Under the pieces are notes generated by a model. It was not told the origin of the DNA and did no database searches. It saw nothing but the letters and a program-made list of their open reading frames with translations. From contig MOWL01000067.1 of the NCBI GenBank assembly GCA_002110485.1, positions 1,240,001 through 1,304,000 on the forward strand: 64,000 nucleotides of DNA, in the 5' to 3' direction. Each line of letters begins with the position of its first letter. Position 1 is the stretch's first letter. This document shows positions 46,166 through 58,058 of this stretch, one piece after another. Position numbers and translations under genes: made by a program. Origin of the DNA: Emergomyces orientalis. Lineage: Eukaryota; Ascomycota; Eurotiomycetes; Onygenales; Ajellomycetaceae.

Positions 46166-48514
46166 TTATGAGAATGGCGTGTTAGGCGTATCAAGCTTAA
46201 GGACATCGCCATCCACCACCCCCATCTCCATTCCCATCCTGACCCCCGATCCAGTTTTCCCTTCTCTTTCTTGGCCAAAGTAGCCGCGGGGTGTGGTCAT
46301 GGTACTCTCACTCCGTTCCTGACAATTCGACATCGGCACAGGGCGTTGATGTTCTCGTTCACTAACAGTGGCAGAAAGCATGGTAGCAAAGGTTGTCGAG
46401 ATAAAGGGATCAGAGAGCGAGGGTGCATGGCGAGGAGAGTAAGATGGGGCATGATGTTTCCTGGTGAAGTTGCTGTACTTGTTGAAAGGGTCAGAGTGGA
46501 ACGGAGAACCCAGTCGCTTGATATCATCACCCAGTCGCAAATGGTGGTTATTATTAATGATATTATTATTATTACTATTACCCTGTTCCTGCGCTTTCTG
46601 TCCGTCATGGGTGCCCTCTGTCGTCGTCGTCATCGTAGTAGTATTTGGAGTAATTGTAGTAGCTGTAGCAGTGGTAGCCGTAGCCGTAGCCGTAGTAGAA
46701 ATAGAAGTAGTGGAAAGTCCAGAAAAAGCCGGAAACGGTGCTGGGGCTGTGAAAAGCTGATCCAAACGTCCCCTTGAGCCACCGATTGCACCCGTCGTGA
46801 CACCCCTGTTCCGCACGCGGACGCGCCGCTGGCCAATAATATCATTGTGCCTCGGTTGCCGGATGAGATCTGGAAAGGGACGCTGGAGACTGCTACCGCT
46901 CGAGTCCAATTCGTCTTCCAACTGGTGCAGGGCCCGTCGTTTGTGGGCATTCCCGAACGGGTCTATGCGGCCTCCTGGAGATCGGATCTTTAAGCTGGTT
47001 GTGTGGATTGTCTCACACTGGCTGGCTGGTGTGACGGAGCGGAGGCGGCGGCGGGAGCTATCGGGGCCCCAGGTGTGGTACATAAAGGGGGATCCTAGGC
47101 GAGGAATTGGGTTGGATAGGGCGGGGGTTGCGTTGTTGTTGCTGTGGTGGTGGTGGTGGTGGTGGTGGTGGTCGAGCGATGATGGGTCACTGTGATGATG
47201 CGAGCTCAACGGTTGTTCATGTTGGCCCGAAATGTTGTTGAACCAATCGTTTTCCAGGCTGTTATCGAGATTATTCACTGGTGGTCCCAATTCTGCGACC
47301 TGAGTTGGCAAAGAACTGGACACCAATGAGACTCCCAGATCTCGAGTCGCGAAAGAGGCAGCCTTCCTATGAGAAGCTCCCAATTGTAAAGGAGTTCTAG
47401 AAGCCGATTCGGGAAACGTTTCCAAGAAAGGAGATGGACTACGAGATTGCAGGAGTCGTTGATAGTGCGGAGCGATTGAGAACTTCCTTTTGCAAAGGTC
47501 CTTTAAGCGTCTTCTGGTTGAGGAATCAGATCTGGGCCACGTTGGCTTGGGAAGCGTGATCCTGGCGGTCGGCGTCGTACTTCCACTCCTGATCACAGAT
47601 TCGTCGGTTACTTGCTGCTTTCCATTTCCACCAAGTTCTTCTGCATAAATAACAGGAGGAACTAGGATTGGAGTTACCGCGGAAGGACCACGCTTGGGTA
47701 TATTTTTTGCCCTAGACCAAGTCTTCCTAGCTTCGCGAGCAACGCGGTGAGAGACTCCCAAAGGGGGTAAGCTCCCAGGAACCATTTTGAACGGGGTGAT
47801 TCTGGGGTCTTGCAGATATATCTGATACGTATTCCACAGATGACTGTCCATCTCTGCAGTCCATCGAGGTGTAATTGCTGCCATATTACTGGGATGGTCC
47901 GGCACGTTACACGGCTTGGAAAGAGTCTCCAGCTCTTGCTTGCAGCTGGGTAGAGGATACGAGAGGAAAGGGTCTTGGATTTCGCTCTCTGGGCTGGTAC
48001 AGCTTCCCCCAATCGACGGATGCGAGGTGTAGGATGTAGACGACGCAGCGGAAGAATCCGAGAAATTGGAACACGCAGACGATGGTCGTTGTATCGAATC
48101 ACCGCAATCCGTCACATCGCCATAAGTCCAACAAGGCCTTTCGTCCACAGGGGTACCCCGGATTTGGGCAGGAGGCGTTCTGGGATCGACCCTGCCTCGT
48201 GGGGGGACTTGTAGCGCATTATCAGTTATTGGTTGAGTCGCAGCCATGTCGAAAATGCTAGCCACGGAGGATGAGGGATCGTGCGAGAGCTCGATTGACG
48301 GTAACGGAATATCTGGCGAGCAGAAAAGCTCGCGCTGGTTTTCCATGGTGAGTCGAGGCCTGCGGAAACGGCAGGAAGAATGGTGAGGGGGTGGCGGGAT
48401 GGTGAGCTCCTTAGTCGGCTGTTCTGGAGTCCTTGGTCGTGCATCATCATCACCAGTGTAAAAGGTGAAATCCTTGGGAAGGGTTCGGGACAACCCTGGC
48501 TGTCTGTGGGCCAT
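46166..48514 (-). CDS. Conserved fungal protein, unknown function, 782 aa
   Basis: Single-exon frame of 782 residues from the ATG at 48514. Most of it is disordered: Ser/Pro-rich N terminus, a run of nine or ten His (coded by GGTGGT on the plus strand near 47144-47172), Thr/Ala repeats (TATATATTATATT-type residues) and an Asn run. The one ordered stretch, about residues 216-275, reads RWTAEMDSHLWNTYQIYLQDP, then ITPFKMVPGSLPPLGVSHRVAREARKTW. It looks like a small helical domain rich in conserved Trp, of the kind seen in fungal cell-cycle or transcription regulators. I do not recognise a named family. Several RLGSPF motifs (SNPIPRLGSPFMYHTW, DDIKRLGSPFHSDPF) recur, which may be docking or phosphorylation sites. 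A very long upstream gap (7 kb) is consistent with a regulated gene with a long leader; that is inference. Confidence 0.82.
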   Translation of the reverse strand: MAHRQPGLSRTLPKDFTFYTGDDDARPRTPEQPTKELTIPPPPHHSSCRFRRPRLTMENQRELFCSPDIPLPSIELSHDPSSSVASIFDMAATQPITDNALQVPPRGRVDPRTPPAQIRGTPVDERPCWTYGDVTDCGDSIQRPSSACSNFSDSSAASSTSYTSHPSIGGSCTSPESEIQDPFLSYPLPSCKQELETLSKPCNVPDHPSNMAAITPRWTAEMDSHLWNTYQIYLQDPRITPFKMVPGSLPPLGVSHRVAREARKTWSRAKNIPKRGPSAVTPILVPPVIYAEELGGNGKQQVTDESVIRSGSTTPTARITLPKPTWPRSDSSTRRRLKDLCKRKFSIAPHYQRLLQSRSPSPFLETFPESASRTPLQLGASHRKAASFATRDLGVSLVSSSLPTQVAELGPPVNNLDNSLENDWFNNISGQHEQPLSSHHHSDPSSLDHHHHHHHHHSNNNATPALSNPIPRLGSPFMYHTWGPDSSRRRLRSVTPASQCETIHTTSLKIRSPGGRIDPFGNAHKRRALHQLEDELDSSGSSLQRPFPDLIRQPRHNDIIGQRRVRVRNRGVTTGAIGGSRGRLDQLFTAPAPFPAFSGLSTTSISTTATATATTATATTITPNTTTMTTTTEGTHDGQKAQEQGNSNNNNIINNNHHLRLGDDIKRLGSPFHSDPFNKYSNFTRKHHAPSYSPRHAPSLSDPFISTTFATMLSATVSEREHQRPVPMSNCQERSESTMTTPRGYFGQEREGKTGSGVRMGMEMGVVDGDVLKLDTPNTPFS

Positions 48515-51500
48515 GTTTGGGGTTTCTTTTTTTCTCCTTTTTTTTTTTTGGTTCTTTCTCGAGACGATGGACGTCCAAACAACGGTGAATGTTTCGGCAA
48601 TTGATTGATGAATAGATAGGAAATCTTATTCAACGAAAGTAGTGGTGAATAAACTCGCCCAGAAGTTCAAATCGTTGTCGCGTTATTTCGTGGTTCTCGT
48701 TTTTTTAGCCAATGGACATCTCAAAATGGCAAAAGATCGGATTATTATAATGATGCTGAAGTGATGTCGTTGATGTTTTTTCGTAAAATTCCCAAGCCCT
48801 CAATTGTACATTGTTCAGTACATTTAAAAAAAAACAAGGTATTAAAGCAGTCTCTCCAGGTTCAAAATATGGCCAAGGACGGCAAATGGACTGGGTTGAA
48901 CAAAAGAGAAAAATAAACGTCCAGTCGTGTTAATAAGAAATATATCCCCAATTCGCCAATGTCGCCAATTGGGAGTCGTGGTTCTCGTAATAATAAAGGC
49001 TTGAATGATAAAAGAATCAAGAGGGTTTAATAGAGCCGACTGGTCCAGTCATTGGAACAGGGTGTTATGGATGAGAGCGACGGCCAAGTCGGACTCGCAG
49101 GTGTTGTCGGTTATCAAGAGATGTAGTAATTGGCAAGCATCGTGAATAGTGACAAAAGGTCGGGACAGCCAGAGGTATCTAGGAGATGTTCATAGAGCCC
49201 TGGAGTTTTATATAACAGTTCCAAAACGAGTGCTTGTTTTCAGAACGAACGGGCCCTTTTTTATTCCAATGTCGCAGGGGGTCGACGGCAAATCGAGCAG
49301 GCCCAAATTTGTCAGATCGGATCAATTGGCAAAGTGGTCCCCAAAAGATTGGTTCGTCCAGGCCCAAGAGAATAAGTAGAGGCCGGCGTTGCCCAAAGAT
49401 GTCGATATGCGGTCAATGGGATAGAGAGAGAGCGAGAGAGAAGGGAGGCGAACAACAACAACGGTGGAGGATAAAAGTGCGCCCGGGGGGGTGGGTGGAA
49501 CGACTGAGGAGATGGAGGGAAGCTGGACCTTTTTTTCGTAGACCCGTTATCGAGTCCTCCTTCGGACGGGAGTGGGTTCGTGGTTTGCAGAAGGGCAGAA
49601 GGACAGAAGGGCGGGAGGAAAGCAGATCAGGGGTGGCTGGGGAACAAGCAGAGGATTAAAACTCCTCGCGACTATTCAGGGTCCTCCCCTACACACCGCT
49701 GGAATGACGGAACGTTCGGACTAAAACGTTCGCGCTTGAACGGACCGAAGCGAGCAAGGTTCTAAAGGAGCACTTGGCGCAAGGTTTATAGGCGTAATTG
49801 ACCGGGGGAAATGGTTGGGGGGAGAGAGAGGGGAGAAAACCACCATGGATTCGGATCACTTTTTGCGACAGCGGCCCAAGGTAAAAACGAAAAAAATAGA
49901 GGATTTTGAATGAAGAGAGCGAACGGACTGGGGAATGACGGGGGGAGAAAGAGAAGGAGAGGTAGCCAGGACGACAAGAAAAAGGGGCGGCGACGTCAGC
50001 TGGGGCGGGTTTCGGTGGGAACTTTGGGCAGTTTGGGGATGGGATGCGATGGGATGGTAGTTATGGGTTGACGGGAAGAACCAGAGCGGAGTTTGGCGAA
50101 GGGGCAGAGCGGGCTTTTTTCTTTTTCCTTTTTTTTTTTTTGGTGATAGTGATAGTGACAGCGTAGTTAGTGGGCCACTGCTGCAACCAGTCAGTCAGTC
50201 CCGCAGGAGAAGAGGTGTCTAAGAGAGCAATGCAAAAGTGAAGCGGGAACCAATGTGGAATTGCGACCCTGGAGACTCGAAAAAAGCGCGAATTTATTTC
50301 TAAACCAAAAAAGCAAAAAGATCTGGGCCGGGGGGGGGGGGAAGGGAATTGTGGTATTTGCCGCCACGTCCCCTGGTATGGATGAATGAGAAATGAAGAT
50401 GAGAATGAGAAGGTGAGCTAAGAGAGTTACAAAAAAAAAAAAAAAAAAAGAAAAAAAGACAGCCAGCAAAACAGCTACAGACTACGGACTACGCCGTGAA
50501 CTTATCGACCAATTTGAACGGGGTCTGTCTCTGTTTTAGTTTTGGAGCGCCGAATGGGACGAGCCGGGGGGGGGGTGTTTAAAGAGCAGGTGACGACAAT
50601 AATTGCAGCAACTTGTGGACACAGCAAAGCTCTCGGGGCAAGACTAGCGGACTCACCAAGGTTTGGCTGTGGGAACAGGTACCACCCGGTGCTGCGATGC
50701 GATTATTTTACAAGCTGCATACATCCATACAACGCTGTAAACATATGTAAAAAAAAAAAAGTATACGCGGGGAGAATACTCAAGCGTAGATCTTGATTGA
50801 CCATCCCAGCAGTGAAATGTCAAGGATAAATAATAGTAAAAACAAGGAGAGAGAAATTCCTAATTGGCAGGAAATAAAAAAAATAGGTTGCTTGAGTATA
50901 TCGAAGTATCAACTATTTCCAGGGCTTCCTTTTTAAAAAATAATATAGGTTGATCAACATAATTGCAGTACAAGATTTGGGAGAACTCAGACAGACCTGT
51001 ATATATCTGTACGGAGTACGGACGTACTCAGCTCAGCGACGTTCAAGATTTAAAACAAACAAAATGATGGAGGTTGTGTCCCACTTCTCAGACAACAAAA
51101 CTCAATGTCTCAGCATCACTCATCCCCATCCACATCCCATCAGGGAATAAATATTATTCTACATGATGCCTTGCTACCCTCTCAACCAACCACAAAATAA
51201 ACATGACCAGAGGAACCCAATCCGTACTTCTCCTCTCCATTCCTAGTTTTGCACGGGAAGAACCCCTTACCTACTACTTGCTACCTACCCGGGGGGAGAG
51301 GTAAAGCAAGTTCCACCTTCCCCTTACCATCCTCATTCCATTCCCCTCCCCTCCCCTCCCCGGTTTCACTATATAAATCTTCTGTCAAGTTATCCTGTGG
51401 TTAGTTATCCGATGGATGTTGCATCTCGGTGGCTGGCCCAAGCGGTTGCTAGTTACATACCACATACCAACAACGGCAGGCTGAACTATCTAAGCACAAA

Positions 51501-52510
51501 AGCTGCACCGTTGGAAGAAAATCCCCCCATTGTTTCTGAGGAAGAAAAACAACGGCTCAGGGCGAAAACATCATAATAATATTATATTCACACCCCGCAG
51601 AGCCCGCAATGCATTCATTCCAAAGTCTTGAAATCAAATTCGTAACAATCCAGCTTCCAACTCTCAATACCACAAAATACCACAAAATGCCACGAAATAC
51701 GGAGTTACCATGGCCATAACGTAAAAAGAAACCACTTCCAACTGGAGGCTTGGGGCTTAGGGTTCCACTCCTCCAGCATCTTCTTCCTCCAATTGGTAAT
51801 GGGGGGGGGGGGTCGGGGGGTGTCAGGGCAGCTTTAGCGCACGCGCGAAAATCCACCTCTTTTTGTTTTATTTCCTGAAAAATACTCCGTCGCGTTTACG
51901 CCCCGGAAATTTCACGCGCGAATATGACGCGCATTTGGTGTGAAGCTAACTGATCGGATTGGCTGGTTATCGCGTCTGGGTCGCGTCTTCGGCGCGTGTC
52001 TCGGTATTTTTGGTGTATTTTTCGTTTTTTGTTTTTTATACCTTGCGCCTTGATATACTTTGGGCGCGTCCCTGCCCAGGTGTTGTGGTAGGTAGGTACC
52101 TACCCACCTACCCAGGGTTGGTAAAACAGGTAGATACATACACCGATGTCCTGTTTCCTGAATACCCACAGTTTCTTGGGGGAGAGTTTAGTTTTGGGCT
52201 CTGGCGGCCACGGATAAAGAGAGATACTTGGGGAAATGGCTGGCTGATGCTGGTGGCTCTTGAGATCTCTTCAGTTTGTCTGGTTTTTGATGAGATGATA
52301 CAGGAATTAACAATTTCAATTGAATCTCATCAAAATTACTTCATAGATTAAGATATCTTTAGTAACAATATCTTTCTCTAGTCATGTCAATCACTTTTAA
52401 AAACCCTCTCAGGCACCACTACTACCCAGGTAACTAACAAGGATCTAAAAATCCAAACGGTCATGCAGACAACTGCAGATGCAGATGCAGAAGAATAAAT
52501 GCAAAAACAG

Positions 52511-52552
52511 CTTCTTCTTCTTCTTCTTCTTCTTCTTCTTCTTCTTCTTCTC
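52511..52552. repeat. (CTT)n microsatellite
   Basis: About fourteen perfect CTT units in intergenic DNA. Confidence 0.9.
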
Positions 52553-53200
52553 TATCTCATTCATGCTTGATCTCTCTTCAGCTTCATCTCCATCCCCGCC
52601 ACCAACAAAAACTGTCTATTCACTGGTCTATTCTCACCCCATTCTATCTCAACCATCAAATGCCTACCAGCACGCGCTTCCCCCCTTCGCCCACTCCAGC
52701 CATCACATCCATTTGTTATTTTCATTATGATACAGGCGCAAGTAAAACAGAAAGAAAAACCCCATCAGAAGTGATGCATCATATAATAAAATAAATTTCA
52801 TAGTCAACTGGGACCTCCACACTGTCACATTCATACTACATTCATCCATTCATCCATTGATCCAGTTGTATGTTCATTACCTAGGTAAGCCTTGTCTATA
52901 TCAGGTAACTTTTGATGCTCAAATTCAACAGCTCCATCCAGCATTCTATCTAATGCACTGTATGTACAGAAACCTACTGCACATGTAATGTACTGTACAT
53001 GTACTACCTAGCCATATACAATTCAGCTGCCTGCCAGAATTCAATCAAGTTCTCAGTTCAGGTATCAAGTTGGAAGTTGAAACCAGGTGAGTGAGTGAGA
53101 GTACTCTTTGACTGTAAATCTGTATCTATCTATATATATATATTATATGGCCGTCTGCACAGAACTTAAAATCATCCTCATCCTCATCATCATCACTAGC

Positions 53201-53229
53201 AAAATAAAAATAAAAATAAAAATAAAAAT
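53201..53229. repeat. (AAAAT)n microsatellite
   Basis: Six pentanucleotide units, AAAAT/AAATA phase, intergenic. Confidence 0.8.
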
Positions 53230-54222
53230 GGAAATGAAAAAACCCTCACCCTAGATCTTCTATTTGCAGTAATTTTTATTTAATAGAATTGAAAAAGCGT
53301 GTATTCGTACTATCCATATATATATCATACATTGCCCATTTACCCTGCCTTATAAACTGGGGCAACCCCCCGTTGTTGTGCTGGCACCGGCGAACAATCA
53401 AGCTGGCTTGTGGGGTGCTGTACCTTTTCCTGCGCTGCGCTGTGCTGTGCCTCTGTAAGGGATATAAGCACCAAAGCAGAAACACGTACCCATCCATCCC
53501 GATGGACTCCATACAGCATGCAGCAATGAGTTTTACTATGTCGGGGGGGTGGGGGCGTATTTTTTATTATTTTTATCTGACGACGGAACCAAACTAGGGG
53601 CGGTGTTTTTCTATTGATGATTATTTCTTGAATAAAGTTGAATAAAGTCCAAGGTACAGTACATGTACATGTACAAAAAAAAGCATGATATCAAGAATGA
53701 GAAAACAATAACAACAATGCTGAAACGCCACGGGTGGTTCAGGTTGTGTTTTGTTTGTTTGTTTTGTTTTGTTTTTTTTTTTCCTGCCTGCAAAATGCAG
53801 CCTGTGGATGAGAGAAGGTTACTGACGACGACGTGTTTATATTTTGCATAATATTTGAAACTGATTGCAGCTTTGCAGGTTTGAAACTGATTAACCCAAG
53901 GCGAATGCATGCATGCAGTCACATCATTTTCTCCCTCTATTTTCATAAAAAAGAAATATCTACTAGTAACTGGGAATTTTACTCCGATTTCCTTTACAGT
54001 GGGAGAATAAACCACAACAACAACAAAAGGAAACAAGAACATTGCTTTCATAGCCGCGGAACGTAACTAGCCAGCGTTCGTCATCGTCGTCATCATCATT
54101 CTCACTGTTGTTTGTCGTCGTTGGTGGGCTCGCATCAGTCGACAAGGTGTTTCGAAATATAGCTACATAACTCCCTCTGTAGCTAGGGATGAACTGGAAC
54201 TGTACTTCGACAAACCTCCTCT

Positions 54223-54242
54223 CCCCCCCCCCCCCCCCCCCA
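54223..54242. repeat. C20 homopolymer
   Basis: Twenty consecutive C. Length is liable to be misread by any sequencing method. Confidence 0.9.
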
Positions 54243-55485
54243 ATTCGTTCGTTAAAACAATCCAAAACAATCCCGAGTATTCTCCCCCCCCAATCGGACC
54301 CGTTCCACCAATTTATGCCTTAACTACTAGTATTTTTAGTAGCCTCGTACAGTAACGGCTGGAAGCAGGGAGCAGGGGGGGGTTGTTAAAAAGGCTTCAC
54401 AATGAATATGATTACGGGAGACCTGGATGGATTGGATGGATGCTTTTAATGGCCAACGCCCACGCAATTCAAGGTAGGTAGGGGTTTGCCATTGCTCATG
54501 CTGACAACTCTTGCTTGCTCGACAAAGACGATAAGGAAGATTGGGGAGGGGGAGGGGGAATATTCCCCCCACTCTGTCCCTGAGTGGATTTATTCCTGTA
54601 TTTTGATTTTTAAAGGCATGAATTCATGTATTGGTTTTTTTTTTTTTTTGTTGCGTGATTTCCGCTTGGATATCAGTTAACCAGTCAGTCAGTCTCTTTT
54701 GGTTACATTTTTTATCGCTAATTCTTGTTCGAGGGAGTGTCTTGTTTTAGGGCTAACGGTTGAAAGAAGCAGAAAACGATTCAATCGCCTGATGAATGGC
54801 AGAGCAGAACGAGGGGAACAGAGAGATGATAATGCATCCATGCTCTGCAACATGCTGGCTTACCCCCGCCATCCGCAGGATGAAGCCTTTCTAGCTCTCT
54901 TGCTCGTATCAAGGACAAATGGCTACCTAGGCTTGCTGGCCAGTAAGTGGGGGTGGAGCTGTAAAGTACCCCTTCATATACGATCGTTTTTGAGATAGTT
55001 CTCTCCCTATATAAGGGGGGGTTCCATTATTGGTAAAGAAGCTCTGCCCGGGGTAGAAATTGGTATGTTGATTTCTGAGAGTTGTATAACGCCTCCATAT
55101 ATGTAATGGCTTTTAATACCCACGTTTCGGTGTCCAGGAAGCTTGTGAAGATAAGCTCTGGCAAGCCGGAGTGTATGATAAAATAGAGGAGTACGCTGCT
55201 GCTTTCTGAGGATAAAATGCGGGGGATCCGGATGGTGCTTGGGCTTGTCGAAACCTTAATCCCCGGCCGAGGATCATCGACACCCAAGGCTGGCGGATCT
55301 ACAAGAGCACAACAACACACACAGAGACCTCAACTCCACCATCCTCACCGTCCCTCAGATAACTGCCTGCCCATTACTGTTTATCATTCTACTTCGCACC
55401 ATCTCAGGTACAGGAGTTTGGCTGCTGCACTCTTTTATCACTCTTCAATCAATTTTACTCACGCGATCAATCTATACTGTCCATC

Positions 55486-56343
55486 ATGGGTGATGTTGGC
55501 CCCGCAGTGTCTGACGAGCAAGAACAGCTTCGGGATAGCTTTGCTGTGATCAAGGAATCTGTCCAGGACATCCATGTACTGGTTACTGGCTTTGGCGTAT
55601 GTGAACTTTACCCTACCTTAGCTCATTTTTTCCTTTTTGAATACCTCTCTATCTATCCCAATGTCAAATGGCACAGTGTGCAGTGGATGACAGGGCAGGT
55701 TGATGATGAGACCCTTCATAACCACCCCTCCAATCAAGCATACAAAAAATATCAATGGGAAGCACCCAGCTAACACCAACCTGTTTAAAAGCCCTTCAAA
55801 ACCAACCCTCTAAACCCTTCTTTCTTAATCGCCTCCGCTCTCCCAAAAATAATCACCCTCCCACAAACCTCCCCCACCTCCGCCCCCCGCCGTATCCTTA
55901 TCCACACTCACCCCACCCCAATCCGCGTTGCCTACTCCGCCGTCCGCTCCGCCATCCCCGCCATAATAGATGCCTTCAAAAATGACCATGACGGCCGCCC
56001 GCCAGACTTTGCCATCCACATCGGCATGGCTTCCACGCGGGACTACTATGCCGTGGAAACCGTGGCCCACCGCGACGACTACCGTATCACGGATGTAGAT
56101 GGGAACGTCGGCTTCGAGGAAGGCGAGGCTGTCTGGAAAGCGGTGGGTTTGCCCGAGGTGTTGAGACCGGGTATACCTGATGGTGACGAGCTGCTGGTTG
56201 GCGGTGAGGGTGACGAGGGTGACGAGAATGCAGTGCCGAACAAGTCGTCTACGACCGTGTACACTGCCAGGGGGATAACAGCTACTATCGTCACTGATAC
56301 TACCACTACAACTTCCAACGCCGCCGCCGCCACCACCAACACC

Positions 56344-56375
<32 letters not shown>

Positions 56376-56814
56376 AACGACTTCTTCATCATCATCGTCG
56401 TCGTTGGCCCCAGATGAGGAAGAACCACCACAGCAGCAGCAGCAGCAGCAGCAACAGTCACAAGAAGATGAAAAAGAAGAAGAACACAACCCAATCCGCA
56501 ACACAATCGTAACAACTATAACCTCCACCGCATCCCGGACCCCAACCTCCCCTTCCCCCCCAGACGCACACTTCCTAAAGACTTGGCAATCCTTCGCGCC
56601 GGGCAGAGCGGACGTACGTCTCTCTGAGGATGCCGGGCGGTATCTGTGCGAGTTCATATACTATACCAGCCTGGCGCATGCGTACAAGGAGCGGAGGAAT
56701 CGGAGCGTTGTGTTCCTGCATGTGCCTGGGAGGACGGATGATGAGGGGATTCAGATTGGCAGGGAGGTGACGGTGGGGTTGGCGAGGTGTTTGGTGGCTT
56801 GTTGGGTTGTTTGA
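55486..56814 (+). CDS. Pyroglutamyl peptidase I (C15) with long insertion
   Basis: Removes N-terminal pyroglutamate from peptides; cytosolic cysteine peptidase, MEROPS family C15. Exons 55486-55596 and 55792-56814, with a 195-base intron in phase 0; 377 residues. The intron splits the hallmark VLVTGFGPFKTNPLNPS after GFG. Triad residues can be placed: Glu126 in YYAVETVAHRDDYR, Cys323 in AGRYLCEF, His347 in VVFLHVPG. Cys-to-His spacing is 24, the same as in the bacterial enzyme (Cys144, His168). Glu-to-Cys spacing is 197 instead of 63, because of an extra 130 or so residues of low complexity: a Thr run, a Ser run, a Gln run and an acidic patch. The catalytic core therefore looks intact around a disordered loop. 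IHIGMAS replaces the usual GQAGGR-type turn. Family firm; activity untested. Confidence 0.88.
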
Positions 56815-58058
56815 ATGGCTGGGTGGGGAGTTGGGGCTTTGGGAATTTTGGGGTTTAGGTTAAATAGGATGGAGGTGGTACTGTGCTTTGTTTATCCCTT
56901 TTTTATCCCCTTTTTATCGCTTTTTTTTTTTTTTTTTTTTTTTTTTTCGTCGAAGGGGGACACGATAAGTTTGAGAACAGGGTGATCATGGTTGATGATT
57001 TCCTGGATTTATTTTATTATTTTACGGTATATTCTAATTATATATACACATATGTATCTGCGCTTTTAGAGATATAATTATGGGAGGTTAAAGTAGCTTG
57101 TTTTATTTTTATGATGATGAGACAATGAACGAGATATGGATGTCAAATGGAGGTGAGTTGACTGGACTAGAATGAAGAATATATATACACATGTATTTCA
57201 ATCTCTCACTCATTAATTTCAGTTTGTATTTCAATTCTTGCTGCTTTCTTTCTCTTTCTTTAAGCCTAGTTAACATCGCTTTCGGAATATGTCACAGCTA
57301 TGAGCACAAAAACAGATATTCACAGATATATCCTGATATATCCATAATTCTAAGCAATTCTCATTTGAATATAACAAAAAGAAAAGGATCATTGTTTTCA
57401 ATATGTATATATCTCTATCATTGTATCTGATATTGATACATAGAAGTATTCAACTTCCAAGAGTATATAGCTTGCAAGTAAAATAAAGTAATCACCACTG
57501 TGCAAAAAGAAATAGACCAATAATCAACAGAATGTGAGTTACAAATCACAGCCTTTTTGAGCCTAAAAAAATAAATAAAAATCTCACATCATAGAAGGAG
57601 CAAAATTTTGCCTTAGTTGACGATTGTGCACAATCATGGGGACACTGGCCAGGCCGGCTATGTGGACAGAGCTCCGATGCTGCTCTACGTTGATGATGGT
57701 GAACGCGGGCAAAAATCACACCGAAAGCGATGTGCAGGCAAAATCACTGAGGATTTAGCGGTGCACTTGTACAGAAAGTTGGACATATAATGAATGCACT
57801 TGTGCAATCTTATTCTTTTTTCCTTCCTCAGTGCCGATCTAACCGCTCCGCCACCCTTTTATACCCGTTCAAGACGATATAAGCGCAAGCGTGCCATGTC
57901 CCAGTTCGCTGACGGAGAAAGGCCTTGATTCTTCGATTCTGAGCAATATATTGGATATTTCCAGATGCTGAGGAATTGCCGCTCAAAAATATTTCCCCCG
58001 GGGTTCGAACCTATCAAATAGCCCCTTTGAATAAGAGTTTTGTGAGCCACTCCCTCCC
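56815..58058. other. Intergenic, AT-rich
   Basis: No supported gene. Contains the T27 run and several ATATATACACATGTAT words. Right end is the 3' flank of the decayed NLR gene. Confidence 0.45.
56921..56947. repeat. T27 homopolymer
   Basis: Twenty-seven consecutive T just downstream of the pyroglutamyl peptidase gene. Confidence 0.9.

Larger units (their letters stand above)
48515..55485. other. 7-kb interval with no supported gene
   Basis: Between divergent genes at 48514 (minus) and 55486 (plus). I translated all frames by eye: the open frames are short and low-complexity, and none gave a family motif or splice-joined extension. Contains an A19 run (50431-50449), (CTT)n, (AAAAT)n, a C20 run, and several ACATGTACATGT words (52981-53002, 53657-53673). 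Either a long regulatory region/leader, unrecognised noncoding RNA, or decayed repeat DNA. Confidence 0.5.

Noticed and set aside
54747..54760. TTAGGGCTAACGG, telomere-like word
   Set aside because: A single copy with mismatches; no array of telomeric repeats nearby.
56079..56657. 192-codon minus-strand frame with Val and Cys runs
   Set aside because: Antisense of the Thr/Ser/Gln insertion in pyroglutamyl peptidase.
57990..58052. GGTTCGAACC resembling a tRNA T-arm
   Set aside because: The flanking bases do not form a T stem and no acceptor or anticodon stem can be drawn on either strand.
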